From Streptomyces sp. CC0208 (GTDB lineage Bacteria; Actinomycetota; Actinomycetes; Streptomycetales; Streptomycetaceae): 64,000 nt of DNA. A program made the position numbers and the translations under genes. This document shows, one piece after another, positions 47,233-55,603 of this stretch. Below the pieces are notes generated by a model. It was not told the origin of the DNA and ran no database searches. It saw only the letters and a program-made list of their open reading frames with translations. Numbering within the stretch: position 1 is the stretch's first letter; the number at the start of each line of letters is the position of its first letter. The DNA lies in the NCBI RefSeq assembly GCF_003443735.1, contig NZ_CP031969.1:8494001-8558000 (forward strand). Reading direction: 5' to 3'.

Positions 47233-47934
47233 TCACCCGGGCGGGGCGGGTACCGACCGCAGCACCATCAGGGCGCCTTCGCGACGCGCGACCATGGCGA
47301 ACGGAAACCGGTCGGCCTCCAGGCAGAGGCGGACGTCGTCCTGGTGGACCCCAGGCAGTCCGCGCCGCGCATCCTGCGCCAGCTCGGCCGCCCAGCGGGA
47401 GTCGCGCGCACGATGGAGATACGGTTCCGCGTCCACCTCGGCGGACTCCACGCGCCGCCCGATGTACTCGGCGCACGCGCGATCCTCCTCGGCCCGCCCC
47501 TCCTCGCCGGTGACGACGAACGTCACCTCCTCCGCGCCGTGCTCCCGCAGCAGCCGCGCGGTCGCGCCGGCCACGACGAAACTCGCGCACAGCAGCAGCC
47601 GGGCGTCGGCCACCGCCAGGGCGCCCACGGTCCCCGAGGTCGTCTTCTGCACGATCGTGCGGCCGGGGAGGTCGTGCGTCGCCAGCATGGCCGGGGAGTT
47701 GAACGCGTCGAAGCCGGGTGCGGGCGCACCGTCCTTGAGGGCCAGCCAGCCCGGGTGACGGGCCTTCAGCTCCAGGGTCTCGTTTTCCGAGGAGGCCAGG
47801 ACGATCTTCTCGGCGCCCCCGGCGAAGGCCCATGCGGCCACCGAGAACGCGCGGAGGACATCGATGACGACGGCGACGGCAGGAGTCCGCGTCAACTCCG
47901 GTATGCCAAGGAAGTGAGAGCGCATCCGGCACAT
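47233..47934 (-). CDS. ComB-type 2-phosphosulfolactate phosphatase family protein
   Basis: 233 aa of the ComB family: AVAVVIDVLRAFSVAAWAFAGGA, FNSPA, TTSGTVGAL and CASFVVAGATARLL are its conserved blocks. In methanogens ComB dephosphorylates 2-phosphosulfolactate for coenzyme M; actinobacteria lack that pathway, so the real substrate is unknown. ATG 47934 or 47925 may be used. Upstream on the same strand is a decayed methyltransferase gene. Confidence 0.87.
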   Translation of the reverse strand: MCRMRSHFLGIPELTRTPAVAVVIDVLRAFSVAAWAFAGGAEKIVLASSENETLELKARHPGWLALKDGAPAPGFDAFNSPAMLATHDLPGRTIVQKTTSGTVGALAVADARLLLCASFVVAGATARLLREHGAEEVTFVVTGEEGRAEEDRACAEYIGRRVESAEVDAEPYLHRARDSRWAAELAQDARRGLPGVHQDDVRLCLEADRFPFAMVARREGALMVLRSVPAPPG

Positions 47935-48093
47935 GGTGCACCAGCGCGGCCGTACTCGTCGGGGATTTTCGCAGCGCCGCCCAGCACTGTCGACAGCGCA
48001 TCCGTCGTCCGGTGAGCGAGGTCAGCGCCCGGGCTCGCCGACCGAAAGGCGAGCTGGGCCTTTGTCACGGGATCCGGTCGCCGTGTCTTCCCG

Positions 48094-48604
48094 TCACGGC
48101 TTGCGGGCCAGGCCGCCGTGCTCGGCCACGACGTCCGGGGTGGGGGAGCCGGGGTCCGGACGCCACCGTGTGACCGGGACGACGCCGGGGGCGACGAGTT
48201 CCAGGCCGTCGACGTACGGGACGGCGCCGCTGTTGTTGTAGGCGTCCGGGGCCTGCTCGAAGACGGGTCGACGCCCAGCGAGCCGTCGTTGAGGCAGAGG
48301 TGACTGCCCGAGGGCAGGGCGCCCATGAGCCGGGTGACGATCGAACGGGCGTGGGTGTTCTGCGCGGTCGGCAGACCGGTGCCGACGTCGAGGAACTGCC
48401 TTGTGCCCGCCTCGGAGACCAGATGCCACGGGCGATCGTGACGATGCCGGGGAAGACGGCGGTGTAGGCGTCGCCGGCCGACCTGTCGACGGGGTGGTTG
48501 TCCGTGCCGCCGAGCCAGTAGTTCCAGATGCGCGCGGAGTGCGGCACCGAGGTGTCGATCTCCGGACGGCCCGTCGGCTCGGGCGTCGTCACCGGGTCGG
48601 TCAT
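48094..48604 (-). pseudogene. SAM-dependent methyltransferase (DUF574-type) pseudogene
   Basis: The start is intact (TDPVTTPEPTGRPEIDTSVP, HSARIWNYWLGGTDNHPVDR, AGDAYTAVFPGIVTIARG), then a frameshift near 48430 leads to EAGTRQFLDVGTGLPTAQNT. A large in-frame deletion joins this directly to RSIVTRLMGALPSG, and a second frameshift (one missing C near 48272) precedes VFEQAPDAYNNSGAVPYV. The family is common in Streptomyces; this copy is dead. Confidence 0.85.
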
Positions 48605-48698
48605 GAGGCGGGTCCGTCCTTCAGCCGAGGCGTTGATCCTGCACGCCACAACTTATGTCCCGGCACATCCAGTACGCGCCGACGCGGGCCAACGGGTG

Positions 48699-50108
48699 TC
48701 AGCCGCCGCGACGTACCTGGGCCGCCCTCCGGGCTTCGGCGAGCTTGCGGGCCTCACCGGCCTTGCGGGACTTGCCGCCGGTGCCGCGGGCGGTGTCCTT
48801 GCTGGTGCCCAGCCCGCGGAAGGGGGCGTTGGTGTTCTTGGGCCGGGGCACGGCGGGTCCGCCGTCGAGCGGGGTGCCGGAGGGAGCCTTGGCCCCGGTG
48901 ATCCGGCTCAGCTCCGCCTCGCCCGAGCGCACCTTGGTGACGGTCGGCTCGATGCCGGCCTCGGCCATCAGGCGGCTCGTCTCACGGCGCTGGCCCGACA
49001 GCACCAGGGTGACGACCCGTCCGGACTCACCCGCCCGGGCGGTTCGGCCCGCGCGGTGCAGATAGTCCTTGGCGTCGGTGGGCGGATCGACGTTCACCAC
49101 GAGGTCCAGGTCGTCGACGTGCAGGCCACGGGCGGCGACGTTGGTGGCGACCAGGACGGTGACCTGCCCGTTCTTGAACTGGGCGAGAGTGCGGGTGCGC
49201 TGCGGCTGGGACTTGCCGCTGTGCAGGGCCGCGGCGTGCACTCCGCTGCCCCGCAGATGCCGGGTGAGCTGGTCGACACCGTGCTTCGTGTCCAGGAACA
49301 GCAGCACGCGGCCGTCGCGGGCGGCGATCTCCGTCGTGACGGCGTACCGGTCGGGGCCGTGGACGACCAGGACATGGTGATCCATCGTCGTGACGGCGCC
49401 CGCGGACGGGTCGACCGAGTGGACGACGGGATCGTGGAGGTAGCGGCTGACCAGCTGGTCGACATCGCGGTCCAGGGTGGCCGAGAACAGCATCCGCTGA
49501 CCCTCGGGCCGCACCTGGTCGAGGACCTCCGTGACCTGCGGCAGGAAGCCCAGATCGCACATCTGGTCGGCCTCGTCGAGGACGGTGATCCGCACCCGCC
49601 CCAGGCGGCAGGCCTTGCGTTCGACGAGGTCGTGCAGGCGGCCGGGGGTGGCGACGACGACCTCGGCCCCGTCCCGCAGCGCGGCGATCTGCCGGCCGAT
49701 CGACATGCCGCCGACGACCGCGGCCATGCGCAACCCGAGTGCCTCGGCATACGGCGCCAGTGCCTCGCTGACCTGTTGGGCGAGCTCCCGGGTGGGCACC
49801 AGGATCAGCGCGAGGGGCTGCTTCGCCTCCGCGCGCTGCCCGGCCGTCCGGACGAGCAGCGGCAGGCCGAACGCGAGCGTCTTGCCCGATCCGGTGCGCC
49901 CGCGCCCCAGGACGTCGCGTCCCGCGAGGGCGTCGGGCAGCGTGGCCGCCTGGATCGGGAAGGGCTCGCGCACCCCGTGCTCGCCGAGGGTGCGCAGCAC
50001 CGGGGCCGGGAGCGCCAGGTCGGCGAAGGAGGCGGCCGGGGAGTCTGAGCCGCGACGGTCGGGGTGATCGGAGTGATCGGAGTGATCCGGGAGGTCGGGG
50101 TGGTCCAT
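48699..50108 (-). CDS. DEAD-box ATP-dependent RNA helicase
   Basis: 469 aa with Q motif, GRTGSGKT, PTRELA, TPGRLHD, DEAD, SAT and HRAGRTARAG, then a basic C-terminal tail (KSRKAGEARK) for RNA binding. RhlE-like; roles in ribosome assembly or cold response. The N-terminus DHPDLPDHSDHSDHPD comes from three 9-bp tandem repeats at 50064-50090, so its length may vary between strains. ATG 50108 follows GGAAGG. The 149-base leader could hold a regulatory element but none is clear. Confidence 0.94.
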   Translation of the reverse strand: MDHPDLPDHSDHSDHPDRRGSDSPAASFADLALPAPVLRTLGEHGVREPFPIQAATLPDALAGRDVLGRGRTGSGKTLAFGLPLLVRTAGQRAEAKQPLALILVPTRELAQQVSEALAPYAEALGLRMAAVVGGMSIGRQIAALRDGAEVVVATPGRLHDLVERKACRLGRVRITVLDEADQMCDLGFLPQVTEVLDQVRPEGQRMLFSATLDRDVDQLVSRYLHDPVVHSVDPSAGAVTTMDHHVLVVHGPDRYAVTTEIAARDGRVLLFLDTKHGVDQLTRHLRGSGVHAAALHSGKSQPQRTRTLAQFKNGQVTVLVATNVAARGLHVDDLDLVVNVDPPTDAKDYLHRAGRTARAGESGRVVTLVLSGQRRETSRLMAEAGIEPTVTKVRSGEAELSRITGAKAPSGTPLDGGPAVPRPKNTNAPFRGLGTSKDTARGTGGKSRKAGEARKLAEARRAAQVRRGG

Positions 50109-50257
50109 GAAGAGCCTTCCGCAGAGGGGACGTACCGAGGAAGGCCCGGCAGGAAGTCATGAGCGCGCAAACGTTAGACGGTAACACAAAGTGATGGGCG
50201 TCCAGGCGTGACGAAGGTGCAGCCCTGGTCGACAGCCCGGGCCGCACCGACGCGTTC

Positions 50258-51013
50258 CTAGAACGTGCGCTTGAGCAGATCGAGCAGCGCGGCCCAGTGC
50301 CGCTCGTCGCCCTCGCGGTGGTACGAGGCGGTGTCGGCCTGGGTGAAACCGTGCGGGGCGCCGTCGTAGACCTCGCACCGGTGGCGGACCCCGGCCTCGG
50401 TCAGCGCGGTGGCGAGACGCTCGATCTGCTCGGGAGGCAGCGACGGGTCGCCGTCGGCGTGACCGAAGTACAGCTCGGCGGTGATGCGCCCGGCCACCAG
50501 GTGCGGGCTGTCCGGAGCGTCGGTCGCCAGGCGCCCGCCGTGGAATCCGGCCGCCGCGGCCACCCGGTCCGGATAGGTGCCGGCGGTGAGCAGGGACAGC
50601 CGTGCGCCCATGCAGTAGCCGGTGAGGGCGACCGGGCCGTCGGTGGCCTCGGGACGGTCGGCCAGCCAGCGCAGGTACGCCCCGGCGTCCCGCATGGCGA
50701 GCTCGGGCGTCAGCGCCTGTATGACCGGCCCGATCTTCTCGAAGATCTCCGGCCGCGCGCCGGGATCGATGAACTCCGGCAGCTCGAAGACCGGTGCGCG
50801 CCCGTGACGGTAGAAGACGTTGGGGACGAGGACGGTGTAGCCGGCCTCGGCGAGCCGGTCGGCCATGGACCTCAGCTGGGGGCGCAGCCCGAAGGCGTCC
50901 TGGAAGAGCAGAACGGCCGGCCGGGGCACACCGTCACCCGGGTGGGCCAGATAGGCGTCGGCGACGCCGTCCTCGGTGGGGACGTCGACGGCGGTTCCCT
51001 GTACGGAGGTCAT
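50258..51013 (-). CDS. Dienelactone hydrolase-family protein
   Basis: 251-aa alpha/beta hydrolase with Cys134 nucleophile in GYCMGA, Asp187 in GHADGDP and His221 in APHGF, the dienelactone hydrolase triad. In catabolism it opens dienelactones; no aromatic-degradation genes are here. ATG 51013 follows AGAGGT. Confidence 0.9.
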   Translation of the reverse strand: MTSVQGTAVDVPTEDGVADAYLAHPGDGVPRPAVLLFQDAFGLRPQLRSMADRLAEAGYTVLVPNVFYRHGRAPVFELPEFIDPGARPEIFEKIGPVIQALTPELAMRDAGAYLRWLADRPEATDGPVALTGYCMGARLSLLTAGTYPDRVAAAAGFHGGRLATDAPDSPHLVAGRITAELYFGHADGDPSLPPEQIERLATALTEAGVRHRCEVYDGAPHGFTQADTASYHREGDERHWAALLDLLKRTF

Positions 51014-51139
51014 GGGGGTTACCTCTCTGCGCGTGCGACGGCGAGCAGGTCGCCGACCCGGTGGCGGAACCGGGCCGGCCACATCGTTGCACGCGCCATC
51101 CAACCGGCCGCCGTGGCCCCCTCGCGCTTGAGCGCCGCT

Positions 51140-51760
51140 TTACTCGAACCGGCTGGTATCACCCGCACCGTGTCGCACGATCTCCGCCTCGCCGCCCGAG
51201 AAGTCGATCACCGTCGTCGGTTCGGTGCCGCAGTCGCCGGAGTCGACGACGCCGTCCAGGACGTGGTCGAGTCGGTCCTTGATCTCCCAGCCCTGGGTCA
51301 TCGGCTCCTCCTCGTCGGGCAGGAGCAGGGTGCTCGACAAGAGCGGCTCCCCGAGCTCGGCGAGCAGCGCCTGGGTGACGACATGGTCGGGGATGCGCAC
51401 GCCGACCGTCTTCTTCTTCGGGTGCTGGAGCATGCGCGGCACCTCCTTCGTCGCCGGGAGGATGAAGGTGTAGCTGCCGGGCGTCGACGCCTTGATCGCG
51501 CGGAACACGTCCTTGTCGACCCGTACGAACTGGCCGAGCTGCGCGAAGTCCTGGCAGACGAGAGTGAAGTGGTGCCGGTCGTCCAGATGACGGATGGTCC
51601 GGATCCGGTCGATGCCGTCACGGCTGCCCAGCCGGCACCCGAGCGCGTAGCAGGAGTCGGTCGGATACGCGATCAGCGCGTCCGACCGGATGCTCTCGGC
51701 GATCTGGGAGATGGTGCGGGGCTGCGGGTTGTCGGGGTGCACGTCGAAGTACTTCGCCAT
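51140..51760 (-). CDS. YciO/Sua5/YrdC-family protein
   Basis: 206 aa with the Sua5-like core: ALIAYPTDSCYALGCRLGS, the KxR-type region and PGSYTFILPA, SSTLLLP. The lack of a C-terminal Sua5 domain and the sequence resemble E. coli YciO more than TsaC, so a true threonylcarbamoyl-AMP synthase role in tRNA t6A is uncertain. Divergent from the MerR gene. Confidence 0.88.
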   Translation of the reverse strand: MAKYFDVHPDNPQPRTISQIAESIRSDALIAYPTDSCYALGCRLGSRDGIDRIRTIRHLDDRHHFTLVCQDFAQLGQFVRVDKDVFRAIKASTPGSYTFILPATKEVPRMLQHPKKKTVGVRIPDHVVTQALLAELGEPLLSSTLLLPDEEEPMTQGWEIKDRLDHVLDGVVDSGDCGTEPTTVIDFSGGEAEIVRHGAGDTSRFE

Positions 51761-51867
51761 CCGTCGAGCTTATGCCGTCGGTGCGCGGCGGCGACGCAGG
51801 CCGGGGTGGCGCCGAGCGGCGACGGGGAGGCTCGCGCCCCCTGCCACTCCTTTCGCGTGCGCCCGGG

Positions 51868-51898
51868 TTGAGTCTCCCGCAAGGGGAGACCGCAGGAT
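51868..51898 (+). promoter_or_regulatory. MerR-type promoter/operator, probably leaderless
   Basis: TTGAGT (51868) and CAGGAT (51893) are 19 bases apart, the over-long spacer typical of MerR-activated promoters, and a perfect inverted repeat GTCTCCC-5-GGGAGAC (51872-51890) fills the spacer. The -10 box ends six bases before the merR ATG, so transcription should begin at or next to the start codon. Confidence 0.8.
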
Positions 51899-51904
51899 GA
51901 GGTC

Positions 51905-52819
51905 ATGGACGACGGCGGCACGCTCCACTCGATCGGTGACCTGGCCCGGCAGACCGGGCTGACAGTGAAGACGATCCGTTTCTGGTCCGACGAGGGCATC
52001 GTGCCCCCCGCCGACCGCACCCACGCCGGCTACCGCCGCTACGGCCCCGAGGCCGTCGCCCGGCTCGCCTTCGTACGGACGCTGCGCGAACTCGGCCTCG
52101 GTCTCGACGCCATCCGGCAGATCCTCGACCGTGAACTGGCCCTCGACGAGGTCGCCGCACAGCACGCCGCGGCGCTGGACGCCCAGATCGGCATCCTGCG
52201 GCTGAGACGGGCCGTGCTGACCGCCGTGGCGCGACGCGGACCCACACCCGAGGAGACCCACCGCATGCACGAACTGGCCCGACTGTCCGAGACCGAACGC
52301 CGACGCCTGATCGACGACTTCCTCGATGCCGTGTTCCCGAACCCCGGCAACGCGGCCGGCCGCCGCTCCATGACCCCGGAACTCCCCGACCGGCCCACGG
52401 AAGGACAGCTGGAGGCGTGGATCGAGCTGGCCGAACTCACCCATGACCCGGACTTCCGCGCCGGGCTGCGGCGCATCGCTGAGGCTCACCGCTCCGACGT
52501 CTTCACGCCGCCGAGCCCCGACGTCGTGGCTCTGGCCCGGGACCACGCGGAACCCGCCCTCGACGCAGGGATCGCGCCGGAGTCCCCCGAGGCCGACCCC
52601 GTCGTCACGGCGCTCTGCGCACACTGCGCCCGCACCCTGGACCGCCCCGACGACACCGCCCTGCGCCGCCATCTGCTGAGCCGCCTGGAATCCGCCCACG
52701 ATCCGCGCAGGGACCGCTACTTGGAACTCCTCGCCCTCATCAACGCATGGCCCCCGCCGATCCCCCTCACCCCGGCCCTCGTCTGGTTCACGACGGCGCT
52801 CCGGGTGCGGACGGCGTAG
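51905..52819 (+). CDS. MerR-family transcriptional regulator
   Basis: 304 aa. N-terminal winged helix (HSIGDLARQTGLTVKTIRFWSDEG) with dimerisation coil to about residue 120, then a C-terminal helical domain of about 180 residues that I cannot match to a known ligand domain. It probably activates its own promoter by DNA distortion. Divergent from the YciO gene. Possible leaderless message. Confidence 0.9.
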   Translation: MDDGGTLHSIGDLARQTGLTVKTIRFWSDEGIVPPADRTHAGYRRYGPEAVARLAFVRTLRELGLGLDAIRQILDRELALDEVAAQHAAALDAQIGILRLRRAVLTAVARRGPTPEETHRMHELARLSETERRRLIDDFLDAVFPNPGNAAGRRSMTPELPDRPTEGQLEAWIELAELTHDPDFRAGLRRIAEAHRSDVFTPPSPDVVALARDHAEPALDAGIAPESPEADPVVTALCAHCARTLDRPDDTALRRHLLSRLESAHDPRRDRYLELLALINAWPPPIPLTPALVWFTTALRVRTA

Positions 52820-53377
52820 TGCGCGGGGTGTGGGCGGAGGCACGGGGTTCGTTTCCCGGACCGGCTGTCTTCGACGTACACCTCCAGATCCGCACCCTCT
52901 CCAGCCACCCCGGGCGGGTGGGGGCCAGGCGGAACGGGGTGCCGGAGCCCCGACGTGGGCGGAGACCGTGGACGCCACGGCCGCGCTCCAGGACGCCAGC
53001 GGAACCCTCGTCGCCGGAACGCCCATGGCGCCGAACCCGTCCTCGAACGCCGACCGGCGAACTCGATCACCCCGCCTTGCTCCGGGACGATCCGGGCTAT
53101 CCGGACGTACCTGCGCACGGGTGAGCCCTGTGTCGCGCTCAGCGGGCATCGACGCGATTCACAAGGGTGCGCAGGTCACGTAGGTTCGACGGACCGCGGG
53201 GGGAACGACCGGAACGGGGGACCGGTCGCGCCCCCCTGCGACGTTTCTCCGCGTGACCCGCCCCCGGTCGGCACGAGTCGTCGATCTCCTGGCTGATTTT
53301 CCGCCCGGGTGGGGACTGACCTGCGGACGGCGGGTACTCGTCCGGCTCCGGAACGGCTACCGCTGGAGGAGGCCGGA
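52820..53377. other. Gene-free stretch, possible decayed gene
   Basis: About 560 bases. Frames on both strands give gene-like snippets (for example PTWAETVDATAALQDASG on plus, RYVRIARIVPEQGGVIEFA on minus) but no complete domain or consistent frame. It may be a remnant; I cannot name the family. The end carries the promoter for the small protein at 53378. Confidence 0.5.
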
Positions 53378-53614
53378 ATGACCAGCAGCACGGAGACCGG
53401 CAGCGCGACAGGCACGCCGGACAAGGACTACAACCTGATCTGGTACGTGGAAGCGTGCCTGAGCAACGCGCTGCGCCTGGAGAGCTACATCCAGGACGCG
53501 GAGCGCGGCAAGGACACCGAGGTCGCCGACCTGTTCCGCAAGGCTCAGGCGGACAGCCGCAAGGGTGCCGAGATCGGCAAGAAGCTGCTGCGCGCCCGCC
53601 TGAACGGCGGTTGA
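53378..53614 (+). CDS. Small conserved helical protein
   Basis: 78 aa, acidic N-terminus then helices LIWYVEACLSNALRLESYIQ and ADLFRKAQADSRKGAEIGKK. No known domain; probably a small cytoplasmic helical-bundle protein. ATG 53378 has a strong GGAGGAGG site. Followed directly by an excellent terminator, so it is expressed as a single gene. Confidence 0.75.
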   Translation: MTSSTETGSATGTPDKDYNLIWYVEACLSNALRLESYIQDAERGKDTEVADLFRKAQADSRKGAEIGKKLLRARLNGG

Positions 53615-53625
53615 CCCGGTAGGTG

Positions 53626-53661
53626 CGGAAGGGCCGGACAGACGGGTGTCCGGCCCTTCCG
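53626..53661 (+). terminator. Strong hairpin terminator
   Basis: 15-bp perfect stem starting CGGAAGGGCCGGACA with a 6-base loop, 12 bases after the small-protein stop. Confidence 0.85.
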
Positions 53662-53707
53662 TCATGCACGGACACCGCGTTGCCCCGGGGACTGTGAAGG
53701 GCACGTC

Positions 53708-53743
53708 GTGGGTTCCGCCGGGCGCGCCCCCGGCGGAACCCAC
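53708..53743 (-). terminator. Strong hairpin terminator of cbtBA
   Basis: 15-bp perfect stem (GTGGGTTCCGCCGGG and its complement) with a 6-base loop, four bases past the cbtA stop. Confidence 0.85.
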
Positions 53744-53747
53744 ACCG

Positions 53748-54491
53748 TCAGACGGCGAGCGCGGAGACCTCGCCCCGGGCCGGCCTCGGTTCGAGGACCC
53801 GCTCGGCCAGGTAGCCGAACAGCAGCCCGAACGCCGCCCACAGGACGGCCTGGACGCCGAGGGAGGCCAGGCGGAACTCCCACAGGGCGGTGGCCGGGAA
53901 GCCCTTCGGGGTGTTGTCCCCGGCGGGCAGGACGACCATCGCCACCGCCACCGCGGTGACGAAGGCCACGGCGGCCGCGGTGGAGGCGTTCCAGTTGCCC
54001 CAGGCCGGGGCCAGCCTGCGGCCCAGCAGGACCGCGCCGATCCCGAGGAGCACGCTGAGCGCGATCATCAGGACGAACAGGGCGGTCCGCTGGTCGATGG
54101 TGTCCGGGTCACCCACCGCGGGAGGATTCGCCGGGTACTTGAGGATCGGCACGAGGTAGACGGTGAGGAATCCGCCGAGCGCCGCCAGACCCGCCGTCGC
54201 CCGTGCGCCGAACCGGCCGATCCGGCCCAGCGCGAAGCAGAACGCCAGCGCCATGAGGCCGCCGATGGCGACCCCGAAGACGAGGACCCCGGTGGCCAGT
54301 CCGGCCGTCGACTGCAAGGAACGGCTGACGAGTTCCTCGCCGTGCTCGTGGGAGCCGGACTCCTCGAAGGCGATGGCCGCGTCCACCGGACCCTCGCCGA
54401 CCAGGTAGGCGAAGACGAAGGCCAGGACCCCCGCGCCGAGCCCGGCGAGCATGCCGCGCGCCAACAGGGCGCGTACGACTGTGGAGTTCAT
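53748..54491 (-). CDS. cbtA: Cobalt transporter subunit CbtA
   Basis: 247-aa membrane protein with about six helices; MLAGLGAGVLAFVFAYLVGEGPVDAAIAFE and the HEHGEE loop are the CbtA signature, the His/Glu cluster being a plausible metal site. With CbtB it is predicted, from its constant link to cobalamin riboswitches, to import cobalt for B12 synthesis. Follows cbtB by 16 bases; both lie behind the riboswitch. Confidence 0.92.
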   Translation of the reverse strand: MNSTVVRALLARGMLAGLGAGVLAFVFAYLVGEGPVDAAIAFEESGSHEHGEELVSRSLQSTAGLATGVLVFGVAIGGLMALAFCFALGRIGRFGARATAGLAALGGFLTVYLVPILKYPANPPAVGDPDTIDQRTALFVLMIALSVLLGIGAVLLGRRLAPAWGNWNASTAAAVAFVTAVAVAMVVLPAGDNTPKGFPATALWEFRLASLGVQAVLWAAFGLLFGYLAERVLEPRPARGEVSALAV

Positions 54492-54507
54492 GATGGTCCG
54501 CCCCGCC

Positions 54508-54726
54508 TCAGTGGCACGGGAAGCCGAGCAGGTGGCGTGCGTCGTGCACCCACTCGTGGACGCCCTCGCCGGAGACGAGTGCGGTGGCGCCCTGTTCGGC
54601 GCCGACGAAGTACAGCAGGACCAGCATCAGGACGCCGAAGAAGACGGCCCAGGGGACGAGCGCGCGCACCGGCAACGGTGTGAGGGCAGGGGTGGTGGGC
54701 GTGGGGGCGGCAGTGGACTGCGCCAT
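54508..54726 (-). CDS. cbtB: Cobalt transporter subunit CbtB
   Basis: 72 aa with one membrane helix (VPWAVFFGVLMLVLLYFVG) and a C-terminal His-rich tail HEWVHDARHLLGFPCH, the CbtB pattern for metal binding. ATG 54726 has GAGGAGG upstream. Expression should fall when adenosylcobalamin binds the leader. Confidence 0.93.
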   Translation of the reverse strand: MAQSTAAPTPTTPALTPLPVRALVPWAVFFGVLMLVLLYFVGAEQGATALVSGEGVHEWVHDARHLLGFPCH

Positions 54727-54774
54727 GGCGAGACCTCCTCGGGAACAACGCGTCCCGCATCGTGTGGAGCACTA

Positions 54775-54878
54775 GACGACGGCGTGGGGTCTGACTCACC
54801 ACCACCTCGTCGCCGAGGGGTGGCACACAGTGGCGCGACCGTGCCGGGCTTGCACCGGACTTCCGTGGCGCCGTCGTC
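54775..54878 (-). ncRNA. Cobalamin riboswitch of cbtBA
   Basis: The leader RNA has the B12 box GCGCCACTGTG, preceded by CCGGTGCAAGCCCGG, and a downstream GAGTCAGACC element. A 10-bp closing stem is visible: GACGACGGCG (minus of 54869-54878) with CGCCGTCGTC (minus of 54775-54784). It ends about 48 bases before the cbtB start, so control probably acts on the GAGGAGG site. Confidence 0.9.
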
Positions 54879-54976
54879 CTTGTCGTCCCAGATGGTAGGG
54901 GCAATGCCGGCGTCGGCCAACATGGCGTACGCCACCTACGATGAACCACCCCCGGCGACTCGACGAAAGGGCCCGC

Positions 54977-55558
54977 ATGACCGTCCGGCTCACCCTGCTG
55001 TGCGCGGCCGCCCGTACGGAACGCGACGTCCGCTTCGGCGACGCGCCCCTCGACGAGCGGGCACTGCACCGGGTGCGGGCCGTCGCCGGAACTCTCCCGC
55101 GGGCCGCCACCCGCTGCTCGGCGCCCTCCCGGCGCTGCACGGAGACGGCCCGGACCCTCGGCTGGGAGTCCGTCCCACCGCAACCGGCGTTGCGGGACCT
55201 CGACATGGGGTCCTGGTACGGCCGCACCCTCGACGAGGTCGCGGCAACCGACCCGTCGGGACTGGCCAGTTGGCTCGCCGACCCGGGGGCGGCGCCGCAC
55301 GGCGGGGAGAGCGTGACGCGGATCTGCGACCGGGTCGCCGTATGGCTGGACGCTCTGCCGCCCGACGCGGGGCGCGTGCTGGCGGTGGTGGAACAGGCCG
55401 CGGCGCGCGCCGCGGTGGTGCACGCGCTCGGAGCGCCTCACCAGGCGTTCTGGAGAATCGACGTCCCGCCGCTGTCCACCGTGGAACTCACCGGCCGCAG
55501 TGGCCGCTGGAATCTGCGGATGGCCGAGCTGCCGCTCGGTCCTCGCCCACCACGATGA
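54977..55558 (+). CDS. Histidine-phosphatase-fold protein lacking the RHG motif
   Basis: 193 aa of the phosphoglycerate-mutase/CobC fold: RCSAPSRRCTETA, PALRDLDMGSWYGRTL, APHGGES, and the late LAVVEQAAARAAVVHAL. The first strand reads LLCAAARTE where the catalytic RHG should be, and the second catalytic His is Glu (VVEQ). So it is very probably not a phosphatase. It is divergent from cbtB across the riboswitch; genes of this type recur next to cbtAB in Streptomyces, to my recollection, suggesting a cobalamin or cobalt role. ATG 54977 after GAAAGGG. Confidence 0.85.
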   Translation: MTVRLTLLCAAARTERDVRFGDAPLDERALHRVRAVAGTLPRAATRCSAPSRRCTETARTLGWESVPPQPALRDLDMGSWYGRTLDEVAATDPSGLASWLADPGAAPHGGESVTRICDRVAVWLDALPPDAGRVLAVVEQAAARAAVVHALGAPHQAFWRIDVPPLSTVELTGRSGRWNLRMAELPLGPRPPR

Positions 55559-55603
55559 GCTCGTCCCTGAGGGCCGCGCGAACCGGACCGAGATGTTCGC
55601 GGG

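Noticed and set aside
47233..47934. Coenzyme M biosynthesis
   Set aside because: Only the ComB homologue is present and no other pathway gene is nearby; kept as a family assignment.
52747..53124. Possible gene between the MerR gene and the small protein
   Set aside because: Gene-like words occur in several frames but none gives a continuous domain; left as unassigned sequence.
54977..55558. Functional CobC/alpha-ribazole phosphatase
   Set aside because: Both catalytic His motifs are absent, so the enzymatic name is not justified.
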